DNA from: Oscillospiraceae bacterium | Lineage (GTDB): Bacteria > Bacillota_A > Clostridia > Oscillospirales > JAAYXM01 | NCBI GenBank assembly: GCA_017408185.1 | Contig: JAFQVE010000090.1 | Coordinates: forward strand, 1-6,684 | DNA: 6,684 nt | Reading direction: 5' to 3' | In this document: piece by piece, positions 5,577 to 6,684 of the stretch | How positions within the stretch are numbered: the stretch's first letter is position 1 | Layout of the letters: every line of letters starts with the position of its first letter | The notes under the pieces: model-generated | Seen by the model: only the letters and a program-made list of their open reading frames with translations | What the model was told of the DNA's origin: nothing | Databases searched by the model: none | Translations under genes and position numbers: made by a program

Positions 5577-6311
5577 CTATACTATCCTGTTTTTAAGATA
5601 TTCAAGTGATTTTTCTACCATCTCGTTGCCGAGCTTCATATTTGCTTCAGCAGCGCTTTTTGTAAACCAATGTTCGCGCTCTCCCAAACGGTCCAGATCA
5701 ACCGCTTCGGGATACAGTGCCATAAGGATAGAGCATTCATACTTTCCTGCATGGTCATATCCCGTTGCATTCTGTACCTCTGTGCTCATTGTCGGGATAA
5801 CCTTGATCCACGAGAACGGATCATCCCCGCCGCCGAGGTTTGCATAGTAATCGGCATACGATTCGCTGCCCCACCAGCCGCGCCCTTGTGTTTTTTCAAG
5901 GTAACGCATTGTGGCACGCTTTGCCGCCTTCATATAAGAGAGCGTCATGGGCATAAGTGATTCCTGCTCAAACTGATGGTGAATAACCACATAGATATTG
6001 CGAAGCCCCGCATCGAGCATATTCATAAAGATACCGAAAAGATACGCCTCAAACACATCCTCTTCGATATGCACAGTTCCGCTTGTTTCATCAGCAACGG
6101 CATAGCTTGACGGGCTATAATAGATGCTTGGAGCCATCATTATCTCCTTTTTCTCCGCCAGCTTCTTTATAAGGCCTTCTGCAATAAGTGTGTCACAGCC
6201 GTATGAGCAGTGTGGACCATGGTATTCGACAGTTCCCCCACAGATAACTGTGGGGATTCTGTTCTCTTTCACAGCATCAAGCTCACGCGGGAAAATCATA
6301 TTGTATTCCAT
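5577..6311 (-). CDS. Creatininase-family (creatinine amidohydrolase-like) metallohydrolase
   Basis: A 244-aa member of the creatininase family: metal-dependent cyclic-amide or related amidohydrolases, substrate here unknown. The start at 6311 is supported by TGAGGT (minus strand of 6321-6326), 9 nt upstream. Motifs: GGTVEYHGPHCSYGCDTLIAEG holds the expected metal ligands Glu29, His31 and Asp40 (family form EQHGPHLPLGTDT); ATGYDHAGKYECS (182-194) matches the conserved HAGxxETS region with Glu192. The usual NGHxxN segment is replaced by VIHHQFEQE (109-117), giving two histidines, Gln113 and Glu115. Family members include creatininase and enzymes acting in cofactor or sugar-lactam chemistry, so naming it creatininase proper would overreach. 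It is translationally coupled to the upstream ASRT-like gene, whose stop TGA forms part of its ribosome site. The gene ends with TAG at 5577. Confidence 0.88.
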   Translation of the reverse strand: MEYNMIFPRELDAVKENRIPTVICGGTVEYHGPHCSYGCDTLIAEGLIKKLAEKKEIMMAPSIYYSPSSYAVADETSGTVHIEEDVFEAYLFGIFMNMLDAGLRNIYVVIHHQFEQESLMPMTLSYMKAAKRATMRYLEKTQGRGWWGSESYADYYANLGGGDDPFSWIKVIPTMSTEVQNATGYDHAGKYECSILMALYPEAVDLDRLGEREHWFTKSAAEANMKLGNEMVEKSLEYLKNRIV

Positions 6312-6320
6312 AGTTGTTAC

Positions 6321-6326
6321 ACCTCA
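6321..6326 (-). promoter_or_regulatory. Ribosome site of the creatininase-like gene overlapping the ASRT stop
   Basis: On the minus strand TGAGGT combines the ASRT stop codon TGA with the GAGG Shine-Dalgarno core, 9 nt before ATG 6311. It decides the start and indicates translational coupling. Confidence 0.75.
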
Positions 6327-6684
6327 TTCTGTGTATGCAAGTGTTGTATAAAATGCGAGATTTGCCTGTGTATTATCAAGCCTTCCGTACTGAACAACGA
6401 TGTTTGTGTTTGATGCAAGCTTCATTGCATACTGTGTCTCAAACGGCACTTCAAAGCCACACATATCTTCAATGTTGTTTGTGCGGAAACAACGTACCCG
6501 GCCTGCCTTCACCGTCCACTTAATATCCTCATATGCATCCTTATCAACAAAGAAAAGCTTAACCGAAATTTCAGCATCGACATCACTGTCGTTTACAATT
6601 ATTACGGATTCATGCCCCTTTGCAACGCCTTCACCGGGTTTCGGAAGTTCGCAGTCGGGAATTATCCATATCTTTTTACCTACA
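6324..6684 (-). CDS. ASRT-family (Anabaena sensory rhodopsin transducer-like) protein, 5'-truncated by window edge
   Basis: 119 codons are readable from the right edge to TGA at 6324-6326. They open with VGKKIWIIPDCELPKPG and continue with KGHESVIIVNDSDVDAEIS, a strand of the type VKLFFVDK, TVKAGRVRCFR, PFETQYAMKLASNTNIVV, QYGRLDNTQANLAF and YTTLAYTE. This pattern (WIIPDG, GHES/GHEA, RxxRF, VPIVVQHTRLDxxQ) is the ASRT superfamily, a small beta-sandwich of about 125 aa proposed to bind small molecules. Only a few N-terminal residues should be missing. A GTG at 6510-6512 is internal (the frame continues upstream and the fold would be broken), so it is not the start. The stop overlaps the next gene's ribosome site, implying one operon with the creatininase-like gene. 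No rhodopsin is present, so a phototransduction role is not implied; ligand sensing or carbohydrate-linked metabolism is a more reasonable guess. Confidence 0.85.
   Translation of the reverse strand, partial: VGKKIWIIPDCELPKPGEGVAKGHESVIIVNDSDVDAEISVKLFFVDKDAYEDIKWTVKAGRVRCFRTNNIEDMCGFEVPFETQYAMKLASNTNIVVQYGRLDNTQANLAFYTTLAYTE

Noticed and set aside
6324..6512. A 62-codon minus-strand gene starting at GTG 6512
   Set aside because: The frame continues without a stop to the window edge, and the added residues complete the ASRT domain, so this is the 3' part of a longer gene.

Overview
The window looks like chromosome of a low-to-mid-GC Gram-positive, most likely a gut-type clostridium (Oscillospiraceae/Ruminococcus-like; low confidence on family). 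The evidence is strong GGAGG ribosome sites, consensus sigma-A boxes, an AT-rich intergenic background, and the types of protein present. Both edges cut genes: an AraC-family regulator enters from the left and an ASRT-family protein from the right.

Layout. (1) Positions 2-874: the 3' part of an AraC-type regulator, followed by a stem-loop terminator. (2) 977-3319: a two-gene serine biosynthesis operon, serC then serA, driven by a near-perfect sigma-A promoter and translationally packed (the serA ribosome site overlaps the serC stop). SerA oxidises 3-phosphoglycerate and SerC transaminates the product to phosphoserine; serB is not in the window. (3) 3320-3731: 412 bases without a gene but full of inverted repeats, including a 122-bp unit with perfect 13-bp terminal inverted repeats, two further long hairpins, and a 13-bp inverted repeat on the next gene's promoter. 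(4) 3732-5093: an intact AAA_14/DUF4143 ATPase, visibly more AT-rich than the ser genes. (5) 5121-5482: a second copy of the serA 3' end (33 of 35 bases identical), abutting the C-terminal remnant of a different DUF4143 ATPase, which ends in a long hairpin. (6) 5577-6684, minus strand: a tightly coupled pair, an ASRT-like protein (5'-truncated by the window) followed by a creatininase-family hydrolase. It converges on region 5.

Reading as a whole. The conserved parts are serCA and the ASRT-creatininase operon. Between them lies an accessory island. The 35-bp direct repeat that restores the serA C-terminus at one end and repeats it at the other suggests that the roughly 1.8-kb segment carrying the structured repeats and the ATPase was inserted at, or recombined into, the serA 3' end. 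No integrase or transposase is present, so the mechanism is open. The most interesting points are this duplicated serA end, the stack of hairpins beside it, the ATPase remnant starting exactly at the repeat, and a small-molecule-binding ASRT protein coupled to a creatininase with altered metal-site context.
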